DNA from: Pelargonium tetragonum
Lineage: Eukaryota > Streptophyta > Magnoliopsida > Geraniales > Geraniaceae
Assembly: GCA_036897445.1 (NCBI GenBank)
Contig: JAYMTL010000026.1
Location: 1-64,000, forward strand
Length of the DNA: 64,000 nucleotides
Direction: 5' to 3'
Below, piece by piece: positions 1 to 9,761 of the stretch. The first letter of the stretch is position 1. Every line of letters starts with the position of its first letter. Both the position numbers and the translations under genes were made by a program. A model generated the notes under the pieces. The model did no database searches. It was not told where the DNA came from and worked only from the letters and a program-made list of their open reading frames with translations.

Positions 1-1190
1 CATTATATAGGAATAATACTAAGACGAATAGGATAAGTCGAGGCTGCAAAGAATACAAATGAAGGGGATTGGTAGGCATAAGAAAATAAGCAATAACAAT
101 AGTTCTAAGGAAAAGGGCAATAAGAGTACAAAGGTTCGGAGAGTTTTGGGTGTTCAGAAAGAAGCTATGGAGAAAAGTATGGGAGTTAAGAGTAACAGCC
201 AGGGAAGGAGAAGACTAAGTGTAGGTATTGAGATTGGTATGAAAGCAACTAAGAAAGTTAAAAAGAAGTTAAGGTATTCATTCCTATTCTATCTAGAAGA
301 CTTCCTGCATTATCCTAGCTAACGCTTCAGTCGGTAAAAAGTACTTATTCTCTATCGTCTAAGGTTCTTATCTTTTTTTACTGATAAAGACATAGAGCAA
401 GGAGTAACCTTAAACAACAACTAAGACTATCCATTTATACAATTTAGAACTCTTCTAACTACCTAATACAAAGAATACCTATTCTATAATTAGAAACTCT
501 ATGCCAATACTATAACTAATAACTCTAGGAATACTAAGAAATATAATAAGAGTAATAGAATACTAATAAGACTATATAGACTATATAAGCTTGACTTTAA
601 GAACTAGAAAATACAGTAACTACACTCCTAATAAAACCCCTATAACTCTTAAGGCTCCGGCTACTCCTATAGTATAAGTTATAGTCCCTAAAGTTCCTTA
701 TCTTAAGGCTTTCTCCTTGCTCTTATGCCTTCTCTGTTGCTTCTCCGGCTCCTGTCTCGACTTTTGCTAAGCCAATTAAAACAAGTAAGTCTAAGGCAGA
801 TGGGTATTCTAATGTGATAACGTACTAATTACTTTATACATTAACCTCCTGCGTGTCAGTCGGTAGGGCAGACTCCTACCCCTACTATGCATGCGTCCTC
901 CTTCCTTAGCCTGAGGAATACAGCTCCCGCTAAGTAATAGGTTATAGCTCCCAAGCAACAAGGTATAGCTGCTCTTAAGAAAGAAGCTAATTTTGTTTTA
1001 AAGCCAATGTTGTTGCTGGTGTCATCAGGGACTATACTATTATCTATTAAGTAAGGCTTATTCCTCTTTAATGATAAGGACAGAGAACAGGAGGAGTTTA
1101 CACTATACCTCAACTAGTATAGACTAATAGACTAAGACTTTTTTTCTACTAATACCAAAAAAGACAAATGAGATATATAATATAACAGCA
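1..1190 (+). repeat. R1 repeat island A (decayed, two modules)
   Basis: A decayed copy of a repeat family seen at least five more times in this window. Blocks in order: a Lys/Arg-rich coding-like stretch (about 59-290, with peptide KEAMEKSMGVK); 'cagtcggta' at 328-336; a block reading like TDKDIEQG at about 381-402; a TA-rich tail to about 600; an Ala/Pro-rich coding-like stretch (640-800, containing ASPAPVSTFAKP); 'cagtcggtagg' at 857-867; a block reading APKQQGIAALKKEA from about 947; and a second FNDKDREQEEF block at 1061-1100. The two FNDK-type blocks lie about 690 bp apart, suggesting tandem modules. The frames are broken, so this is a fossil. CA and TG are scarce and TA abundant, as RIP leaves them. 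The family is unknown; a gag-like gene of a retroelement is one possibility because FNDKDRE..EF loosely resembles a motif in fungal gag proteins, but this is weak. The left edge is outside the window. Confidence 0.55.
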
Positions 1191-1308
1191 CTATATCGCT
1201 CGGAAACATGTTTTGCTTTTGTCCTTGACCGAGATTACACTTTTCTTTATATTATAAAAAGAGAAAAAAAGGAAAATCCCTATCGGCTAGCGGTCTATAT
1301 AAAAAGGA

Positions 1309-1385
1309 ATTCGAACCCATAGAATCGGACTGCTCATGACAAGAACAAGCTTTCAATGTCCTCCATCATCACTAGCAACTGTTGA
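1309..1385 (-). other. tRNA-like sequence, possibly a decayed tRNA (anticodon GTC)
   Basis: On the minus strand a T-arm-like 'atgggttcgaat' (B box) lies next to a 17-nt anticodon-arm-like segment: stem TGTTC / GAGCA pairs over five positions (one G-T), and loop TTGTCAT has T33, anticodon GTC (Asp) and A37. The spacer between the two arms is about 10 nt, too long for a normal tRNA-Asp. The T stem is only partly paired, and no good D arm or acceptor stem can be built. It is therefore at best a pseudo-tRNA or tRNA-derived repeat head. Its T-arm region recurs almost unchanged at 1827-1849. Confidence 0.35.
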
Positions 1386-1890
1386 CAGAAGAATTCCTTC
1401 AGGCGTTGGTTGGTTCCTAAGAGCAAGAAAGGACTGGGCAAAGATTCTGTTTCGGCTGACAAGCTGCACTTCCTTGGCCTAGACCTGGCAGAAGAATACA
1501 AATAAAGGATTTTCTCTTACTTCGTCTCCTTTAGAAGCACCGGAATTCTGTATCAAGTACTAAAAACAAATAGAATGTATATCTTATCTTACTTCACTGT
1601 GCATCAAGAAACTGTACCTCACTATCTTTCACTGGCTATCGACTGGTACACCTTATAAGATAGTACATGTAATTACAGAGGCAAGAGCTTGTCTCTTGTT
1701 CCTTCTTATCTTAGTTATAAAAGAGCAAGTGGATTTCGAGTTAATAGAATTTGGTCCCTGAAGAAGAAGAAACTGTCACCTTAAGAGCTACACTCAAGCA
1801 AGAAGACAAACTTGGCTGGCTATCCCATTCGAACCCATGTCATCGGACTTCATTAACTCCGAATAGGCATCCTTCACCTATTAACTTTAT
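1323..1890 (+). pseudogene. Coding-like fossil of unknown identity, less AT-rich than surroundings
   Basis: About 190 codons in one frame hold far fewer stops than expected at this composition (about 5 against about 13). Peptides such as SADKLHFLGLDLAEEYK and HQETVPHYLSLAIDWYTL look like ordinary protein. Base composition is nearer balanced than in the flanks, and CA and TG are not depleted, so this piece seems to have escaped the mutation pressure seen in island A. A second frame is also open for over 50 codons at 1309-1480, so low AT content alone may explain part of the openness. I do not recognise the protein. It is broken and has no convincing start. It is flanked by tRNA-like direct repeats (1309-1331 and 1827-1849). 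Confidence 0.35.
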
Positions 1891-1905
1891 AGAAATGCTT
1901 ATAGC
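1827..1905 (-). other. tRNA-like sequence, possibly a decayed tRNA (anticodon GTT-like)
   Basis: The minus strand reads 'catgggttcgaat' (B box). Upstream of it lies an anticodon-like arm ATTCG-GAGTTAA-TGAAG, in which four of five stem positions pair and the loop centre is GTT (Asn). Further 5' is 'ggtgaaggatgcc', which resembles a D arm. Position 33 is A instead of T, and the second half of the T stem cannot pair with the first, so no working tRNA is present. The same loop core AGTTAA occurs in the tRNA-like site at 45497-45568. Confidence 0.3.
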
Positions 1906-1964
1906 TCATTGAAATTAGTAACTGATAAAATGAGAGATCTATTATCTAAGTTCTTAGACTCTTT

Positions 1965-2050
1965 GCTAAGATTCGAACCCGTGGAATACTTGTGAGAGTA
2001 ATTGACTTTCTATTTAAGCTATTTCAATTACCCCAATTACCAAGGTTTAT
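1965..2050 (-). other. tRNA-like sequence (B box with distant D-arm-like block)
   Basis: The minus strand carries 'cgggttcgaatc' at its 3' part and 'ttggtaattggggtaattg' 5' of it. The gap from the candidate D stem to the T arm is about 39 nt, which would suit a class II tRNA (Leu/Ser type), but neither stem pairs well. It is the third 'attcgaaccc' (plus-strand view) within 700 bp, together with 1309 and 1827. Confidence 0.25.
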
Positions 2051-2949
2051 TCTCTGGACCCGGTAGAAGCAATTGCTGCGCATTCAAAACAAACTTACCA
2101 GAGTCATATTTAGGGATATTTCGAGACGCTAACAAGTCAAACTTTACCCTCAGCAATACCTTTTTTCCTTGAAAACCTTACTTGACTTGCATTTATACCC
2201 TTATTTTTTATTCTCCTGAAAGTTAGGAAATCTAGGTAGAAAAATAAGAAAGATTAATTCTAGTTTTGCTAGTCTTGTAAAAAAACCCCTTTAAGGTTTG
2301 TAAAATTATATCCTTTATATACTCTGCAAGCCCTGTTTAAGCAGGTTTTATAAAGATCGCTTTAGAGCCCTGCAATCCAGGGACCTTTGATATTAGGTAT
2401 CTTGGTAAATAAATATAAAAAAGTCATTTCAGGAGTAGCCTTCCTTCTGATTCTGAGAAGTTGGGATATAATAACATAAAGGGTTTCTTTATTTCGTTTG
2501 TTTCTAATTTAGGATTTTTTTAATATAGATCAAGTAATAATATCAGGAATTTATGCTAAAGATGTCTCACTTCAAGGACGGGGATCTTTTACAGCGGATA
2601 ATAGCATTATCGTATAATCCACAAGGAGGCTAGTATCAAGTATCCGGTTAGAATTCTGTGTAAAAATGAAGTATACGAAATTTGAATCTATTTAGTTTAA
2701 TGAAGGTTACTCTGGAACTCTTTAAGTAGTCATTTTGACTAATTTAGTAACAGTTGGCGGATTTAGCTTGTAACGTTAGGTCTTATTATGTATGCTTGAT
2801 ATTTCTTTTTTTATTTGAAGTGTAAAGTATTAAAAAGGGTGCCAAACAAGACACAAGGACAATTATCTAACTTTTTTAGTAGGTTTAGGATATCAAATCT
2901 AGAAGACGCCGGTAGGCTTTTTCAGAGGTAAGATTATCCCGTAAGTAGA

Positions 2950-3030
2950 ACAAAGCGGCAGGGATTGAGCCCATGTTATTATAATGAGTTACTATACGTT
3001 TTATTGCAATTCCTAATACACCTTATATAT
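2950..3030 (-). other. tRNA-like sequence, possibly a decayed tRNA-Met (CAT)
   Basis: The minus strand reads 'aactcattataataac' followed by 'atgggctcaatccctgcc'. The first part resembles a tRNA-Met anticodon arm (loop CTCATTA, anticodon CAT). The second resembles a T arm with four of five stem positions paired if wobble pairs are allowed. The anticodon stem pairs at only three of five positions and no acceptor stem is visible, so any tRNA here is decayed. Confidence 0.3.
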
Positions 3031-3918
3031 ACCTAATATATATTATGCTTTGACCAAAAATCGCTCTTCTTTGTAGTTTTTACTGTATGGGAATTAGCAA
3101 ATCTACTGAGGCTTATATAGAGTCCCAGCCTTTCCTCTTATTCTTTAAGGGCAGTCCTTATTAATAATTCGTTTTTAGAGTATCCTTAAATCTTATTTAA
3201 TTACCATTGTACCAAAAAGACATAACATGGAAACTGGGCCCTTTTTCTAGGAAAGAACTTAGATATAGGATTCCTACGTTTTTAGGTAACTCGGTAAAAA
3301 GAAGGATAAAGTCGAGGCTTAGTATCATCCAGGAACTAAAGAATTGCTTTTGTGTAGCAACGGATATATGTGGATCCACTTTTTACTATAACCTATTCTT
3401 TCTTGGGAGTTTTATCATATTAAGTTATGTACCAAATACTTTTTGACAAAAGAAAAGGTGTATATAATAGTCACTATGAATTCTTCATTTTTTGAACCGT
3501 ATGATCCCGTTATTAAGTTCTATTAAGTATACTCTTACCCGGTTTTTATAAAGGACTCAGTAGTCAACTAAAGGTTAACTAAACCTATTTTCATTTTTAT
3601 ATGTAAAAAAGAGAGTAATTTACACTAGAACGGGAATTCTAAATTCTAGTCGTATAGCAAAGTGAGAAAGAAGCACACACCAAAGGTTCGAACCGTTTTG
3701 CGCCAGTTTACTAGAAACTTAACTTAAAAAAGTCTTATAAAAATTTTCTTGTTTAGGCTCCTTTAGACTCACTCAGAAAAAATCCCAAGAGTGCCGCATA
3801 GATTACTAAAGGGGGGTACCCTGTTCTGCAAGCCCAGCCTTTTTGTGAAAAACTTCATTACGTTATGGTATACCATGCATTACTATTCCATAATATAAAT
3901 GCAAATAAAGTACCCCTT

Positions 3919-3944
3919 AATTTCATTTTAATTAAAATGAAATT
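3919..3944. repeat. Perfect 26-bp AT-rich palindrome
   Basis: The half-site aatttcattttaa is followed directly by its exact reverse complement, with no spacer. Pairing stops at both edges. It could extrude as a cruciform or be a palindromic protein site. No gene lies beside it, so a regulatory role is not supported. Confidence 0.8.
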
Positions 3945-6900
3945 TCCTTCTAAAGCCTTAACCTAACTAGAAGTCTCGTTTTATTCATGCTTATCTCCCT
4001 CTTTTTTAGGTCTTAGGAAGTTAGAAATTCAAGATAAAAAAATCTTGCTTAATCCTTAACTAAGTTTTCTTTTGCAATATTATATACTTAAACGCTATAC
4101 TTAGGGAATTGCCCCTTTATTAAGCAGAGTTTCTTTAGTATTAATATCCCTAAAATTCTCGTTTTCTTTTTGAAGGTTCTCCATTTCATATTATATAAGT
4201 CCATTAAATAAACCAAAGATGCTGAACCATACCTTTACAAAAAACTATAGTCAACCCTTATATCTTATATATATAGGATCTAATTCTATAGCTAGTATAA
4301 AGCGGCAAACCCTCTTAATAGAATTCCCAGTTATTATTAAGATTTTAAGGTAAATTCTTAATCTTGCTTATTCTATTTAGTTTTTATAAAAGACTTTCTA
4401 AAGCCGACTTATCTAAAAGCTACACTTCAAATTTAAGGCAAACTTGTACTCTCTTATTAGGGATAATGCTAAGCTTACATATTTAGATTCGCGTTTACTA
4501 TATTCCAGGAAAAATGCAGTTACAAGGAATTTTATACTTCTCAGTTAACCTCATATTAGTTAGAACCCATTAACCCCAGTAAAATGGGTACTCTTTTACA
4601 AGCTAAAGCTTTCTATTTTTAGTAGTTTAGAACGCCTCGATTTTCAATCCCAAAGTAAGCTCTTTTAGGAATACATAAAAATAGAAAGAATATAGAGTCA
4701 GAATATCCTCATTTGTTCTACTAGCCAAACACTCGTTTGATTTAACTTCGTTTTTTTCTTGTAGAATTTGCTAAAATTATGTTTTAAAATAATTACTCAG
4801 AAATTGAAAATGAAAGAAAATCAAGTAGTAAGCGCCCCACCCCAACCAGGGTGTCTTGCGGATTTTTATTATTTGTAAATAACTTCCAACTTAATATGAA
4901 AGTTTAAAGGACTTTTAAAAAACTCTTCTCATATATTAAAATTATATCAATAGAATAACCAAGTAAAAACTATAGGAAAAGCTAAAACCCCTTCACCTGA
5001 GTAATATAAAAGGTTTAAAAACTACAAATTCCTTGGCGCTCAAGACTTCCTATACTTAATTATACAAAAATTCTTTAGTAAACCCAACTTTTTTAGCATA
5101 CTACTCTTTCTGAAAAAAGAAATACGAAAGCATAAATCCCTGTTAGGGTGTACTCTTTTGAGAATCAAAATCTCTAATATAAGGAAAATGGCCTCTCTTT
5201 AACTAGTAAAAGGCACCAACACCTTCGTTTTATCCAAGAAACAAGAGATAATTTACTTTATAATAAAGAGGAAATTCCCTCTTCCTCTCTGTAGCTTATC
5301 GTTCACGAGGATTGAAACCCTTATTGTATATACATGAATCTCTGTGCCTGAGGTCATCCGAAGAAGGTTAATGCTATTAAGTATACTATCTTTTCACCTT
5401 ACACTTAAGAGACCTGCAGCAGGATTTCTTCCTTATTTACTGGACTGAAACACAAAAGGGACTACCTGAAATCAGAAACCGGTATCCTTTAAATTCAAAA
5501 ACCCTGGAACAGAAAATTCGGGTAACCTCCTTACTTTAAGCTAAACAGACCGACTTAGACTTAGAAATTCCAGGATAATGAAAATCCTAATTCTAGTAAT
5601 TTCAACAAATACTAAAGAAAGATGAATATAGAAATAACCTTTCACTTTTGTTACATCCTATAAAAGTAGTATCAGCTACATATGAATATTATTCCCTATT
5701 CTAAAAAGCTATCTATTACTTACATTTTTGTTTTTTAAAAGATCTCGCCTAGGGTACACAAAAGCAAATTATTAGTTTCAAGTACAATAGATAACCTAGA
5801 AAACTTTGATTCTGCCTCGTCTAAAAAGGTTTAGAGTAACCTACATGCTATTTCCAAGGATATACAAAAAGGGTATTCGGTATATATATATGTCTCCATA
5901 AGATAAAAAATTCTTTTTTTCAATAGTTGCACAAAGCAGATATAAGGAATTTCCTGTAAAAGGATCACACCCAAGGGAAGCTTTTTGTATTTTTTCTAAT
6001 CCCAAGGGTTTCTAATGAACGGTTATTTTCAGATTAAAAGTCCCTCGGAATATTTGGACTCTTGCAACTCTGATTGAAGCCCTAAAGTTACAAATTTTGA
6101 ACGCATTCTAGTATAAAGGTCGATCAAGTACTCGCGATGAGGCTCTCCCCTACAATATAAAAGACATTTCCTGATTTACTGAATAGAATAAACTACTCCT
6201 CTACAAAAAAAATGAAAAGTCAAACTTAACTAAGTATTATTTTAGAAGTCTCTCAAACTATAGGCTAATACCCCAGTTTCCAATGACTTTCGTACAACAA
6301 GTAAAAGTTTCGGTCTAATACAAGGTCTGTGATATAAAAGTTTTTTAGGGAATAGGGGTTTTATAATAGTAACCTTAAAAGGAAAGATTTTCCAGGGTAA
6401 CCCAGTACTATCGATTTTCTCTTTTTTTATCTGAGATAAGCAAGAGGTGTAAAAGCTCCCGATACTTGTGGAAAATAAGTTCGTTTTTGTATTTCATAGT
6501 ATAATTTTATCTATTACCAATGCTTTCTTCGTCAACAGGCGTTTCTGAAAAGAGATTTTATCGGGTGTATCTTAACTCCCAGTAAAACTTTTTTGTAGAC
6601 AAGATAATTGTGTCGATTTTGTATGCCTTAACCTTAAACGGATTCTTTTTTATGCTGATAAAAGAAGAAAAAGGTATACCCAGCCTTGTAGAAAAAATCT
6701 CTGCGGGTGAAACTTCACAACATAAATAGAAAGTAATTCCACGACTTTGAGAATCTTTTTGGTATATGATAGAACTTTAGAGGGGTCCTCAGTGTTTTAC
6801 AGTTACCAGGTTAAGATATACTGAGTACTTCCTTCTGGATAAAAAGACGTCTTGTTCAGAATAAGAATAAGCTCCTGTTAGCTAAGGCTAAGCTAGATAC

Positions 6901-7317
6901 TAGGTATTGCTATCCCTTTCCTTTCTATAATAAAATTGTGATGACGATAAATCCATATTTACTACAAGTCTTTAATGGAGTTTAAGGTTGGAAGCTTAAG
7001 TAAGTAGTAGAAGAAATTCTTTCAAAATTTAGCTGCTAACTAATTCCTGAAGAGAAAAAGTATATACCTGTATTTCACTTGTAGTTTTAGACTTCTGTAA
7101 GAGTAATATATCCCGTAGAGGTTGGGATTCTAACAAAGTGGAAAGCTATTCCGCGAAAGTTAATAAACAATGAGTGGGGATTGATTCGGGCGGGCCTGGG
7201 AAGTTCCTACTTAGTTTTTTTATCTCTTATATATTCACTAATAGAAAACTTCTAGTTTAGTGTACGGCGTCCTTTTGTCTTATAAACCCAACTAATGTAT
7301 AAAAGTTTGACATCCGA

Positions 7318-7392
7318 AATAGAAGAGTTTCGAACCTTTGCACGCTTATTGGTATTGAGTTGGTGCCTTATCGACTTCAAAGATACCATCCG
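7318..7392 (-). other. tRNA-like sequence (Leu/Ser-like D and T blocks)
   Basis: The minus strand has 'gaagtcgataaggc', close to the Leu/Ser D-arm pattern AGTGGTTAAGGC. About 29 nt later comes 'caaaggttcgaaactctt', a T arm with four of five stem positions paired if G-T is allowed. The middle does not fold into a clear anticodon arm. The plus-strand 12-mer 'attgagttggtg' (7354-7365) recurs in the tRNA-like site near 24640, in the same position relative to the D-arm-like block. Confidence 0.3.
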
Positions 7393-7607
7393 GGGGGAAG
7401 CTCAGATTGTACTGTAAATAGCTTTACGAAGTTCTCTTTCTGAATGGGTGGGTGGTGGCAGTGAAAGGATCCGAAGTTAACCAAGTTGTCTGGATTTAGT
7501 TACATTTTTAAGGGCTTCAGATACTAAGCAACCCCCGTATAAGTCAAAATAACTGTATAAGGCTTGAATGAGTATAACTAGATAGACTTGTTAATTTGCT
7601 AATCAAA

Positions 7608-7680
7608 CCTCTGCATAGGGTTTGAACCTACAATATCCGCAATTTGACGGTGCTACCGCTTTGCTAGAAACAAACGTCTT
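7608..7680 (-). other. tRNA-like sequence with intact T arm
   Basis: The minus strand contains GTAGG-TTCAAAC-CCTAT, a T arm with all five stem positions paired (one G-T). Upstream lies 'tagcaaagcggtagc', a good D-arm/A-box-like block. The distance between the GG of the D loop and the GG of the T arm is about 29 nt, five short of a standard tRNA. The anticodon arm and acceptor stem do not close. This is the best preserved single T arm I found, but still not a credible functional tRNA. Confidence 0.35.
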
Positions 7681-9729
7681 TTTTTGTGCTTTACTAGTTA
7701 GAATATCTTTCTTATCTGCTTAAGTGATTATATAACTACAAAACACAGAATCCACATGCCTATTTTTAAGGGTTGTCTCAATTATGCCACCCAGCTATAT
7801 CTGAAAAAGACTAAACTTTGGTACTAGTAGAAACTTAAATACTCGCATTTTCTGAAAAGCAACTTTTGCTAAACTACAAACTACAGAAGGGGCCTTTTAA
7901 AGTACTTTCATTAATTGTATCCTGTAAGAAAATCCAGAATTCAATTCGTTTATATATATATGATTTAAATAAATAAGGTATGAAGTAAAGTTTACCTTAT
8001 TTACCATCTAGAAGACAACCCTGCCCCTTTCTCCGAAAATAAGGGCTTGAAACAGGTCCATGAGATTACCCCTTTATGAAGGAAAAGATAACGGATTTTC
8101 AAGTTTAAGGAATAAAAGTTTCAAATAAAAACCAAGTGGATAATTTCTTTTATTAGAGAGCTCTATATGTTAAGGTTAAGAAAATTTCCATCTATTTCTC
8201 GCTCTAACAAGCTTAAGAAAAAGTTATACTTAAATAAGGTGGTTGAAACTTCTATACTACCTTGGTCGGTCTAATATAGGACAGCATCCGCGAAGGAAGT
8301 CCTAGCAAAAGATCTGGGAATTCCACTTTCTTTTATCTCCACTAGAATAACTAAATAAAAACTTTACAAAGACAAAAAGGGAGCCATTTTCTTTATTTAG
8401 TATTTTGTTTAGAATCTTTCAGAACAATAAATAAAAGGGTTGAAACCGTGATTATTAGGAGAATCCTTAAGCCCCTTGTTCTACTACTTTATATGTTGAG
8501 ATTTCTTTCTTGTCTGAGGAAGTTGTGTATACAAGAATTTCGTTTTGGGTAGAACGAACTGAGGAACTATAACCGAACCGGGACCCCCAATTCAGCTTTT
8601 TGTACTTGAGTTTTGAAGTTCAACTCTAGATTTAAACTCGGAAGCTCTGAAATGAAAAACTAGGACTTAATGACCGGATTCCTTTATAGGCCCACAAACG
8701 GAGTAATGATACACAAATTGACTACCGACTTATTATAAATAAAGAAATCCCGAAACCTTAACTGACTAGATACTCTACTGAAAAGTACCTTTATTTTATA
8801 TAGAAGAATTTTGTATGCCCGGATTGACGCTAAAGTCGTCTGCACACTTTTAAAGCATGCCGCGGGTAATATATGGGCACGGGCAGAAATCCATAAAAGG
8901 TAAATCCACTTAGGTAGAGATTTTTATTGCGCAGTGTTGAACTAAAACTAAAGGAACTGAAAAAGTGCTTTAATTTACAAGTATACAGAGGGTTCGAATT
9001 CGAAAGCAATGAATTGTCTTTTTTTTATAGAAACGCAGGCTATAAGCCTCTTCACAAATAAATTATGGGTACCCCGCGATGCAGCTGCAAATAGCTTTCT
9101 CTAAAGTCTAAACATTCCAAAAAATTTAGAAAAAGAATCCCGGTGGGTCATATTATATAACATTACGAAAAATGACAGAGGAATTGACACTCAAAGGTAG
9201 AGCGGACTTCTTTTGTATTATTATAGAATAATAGAACTTTTTCTAATGACAAACCGGTAGTTTCACCCACTCTATTTTTTCTTTTAAAACTAAAATGAAT
9301 TCTTTAAAGAAAAAGGACTCAGAAACCCTCTTCAAGAATAGATAATGGAAGAGTAGATTTTACTAGGATCAAAAAGCAGGCATACCTCTAAGGTATGGGT
9401 GTAACTTGAATTAATTGGGAATTTACCGGGAACTCTTGCATGCATATCCCGGTGGTGCTTTATCTCTAAAAGCCGGGACCGGTCAGTAGAATGTAAACAA
9501 TCTTTCTCCTATTCGTGTGGTATAGACCTCCCCCTTTTGGTCCGGAAGCTGCTTAGGATTATTCTGAATCTTTATATCTACTCAAGCGATTCTATACCCC
9601 CCCTTCGTGAGAATTTAAAGGGGAGTCGCTCAGTCTTTAGTTACTGGTTTAGAATACCCGGGATTTCTTCAAGAAGTTTCCTCTATTAACCGTTGTACTA
9701 GATTTAGTTCTTACTTGGATGGGGTTTCC

Positions 9730-9761
9730 TTTTCTAGGAAGAGTTTTTTCTAGGAAGAGTT
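9730..9761. repeat. Perfect 16-bp tandem duplication
   Basis: The unit ttttctaggaagagtt occurs twice head to tail with no spacer and no mismatch. Identity in such a decayed region suggests a recent local slippage event. It lies in non-coding DNA. Confidence 0.85.

Noticed and set aside
59-322. 87-codon Lys-rich frame as an independent gene
   Set aside because: Its Lys-rich block recurs in the decayed copies at 15565 and 22533, and it sits at the start of island A, so it is better read as part of the R1 repeat.
7445-7460. G-quadruplex at 'gggtgggtggtgg'
   Set aside because: Only two runs of three G, the others are two; too weak to claim.
8432-8475. tRNA-Arg (CCT) on the minus strand
   Set aside because: A plausible anticodon loop CTCCTAA and a T-loop-like 'ggtttcaaccc' exist, but they are about six bases too close for a tRNA and the stems do not pair.
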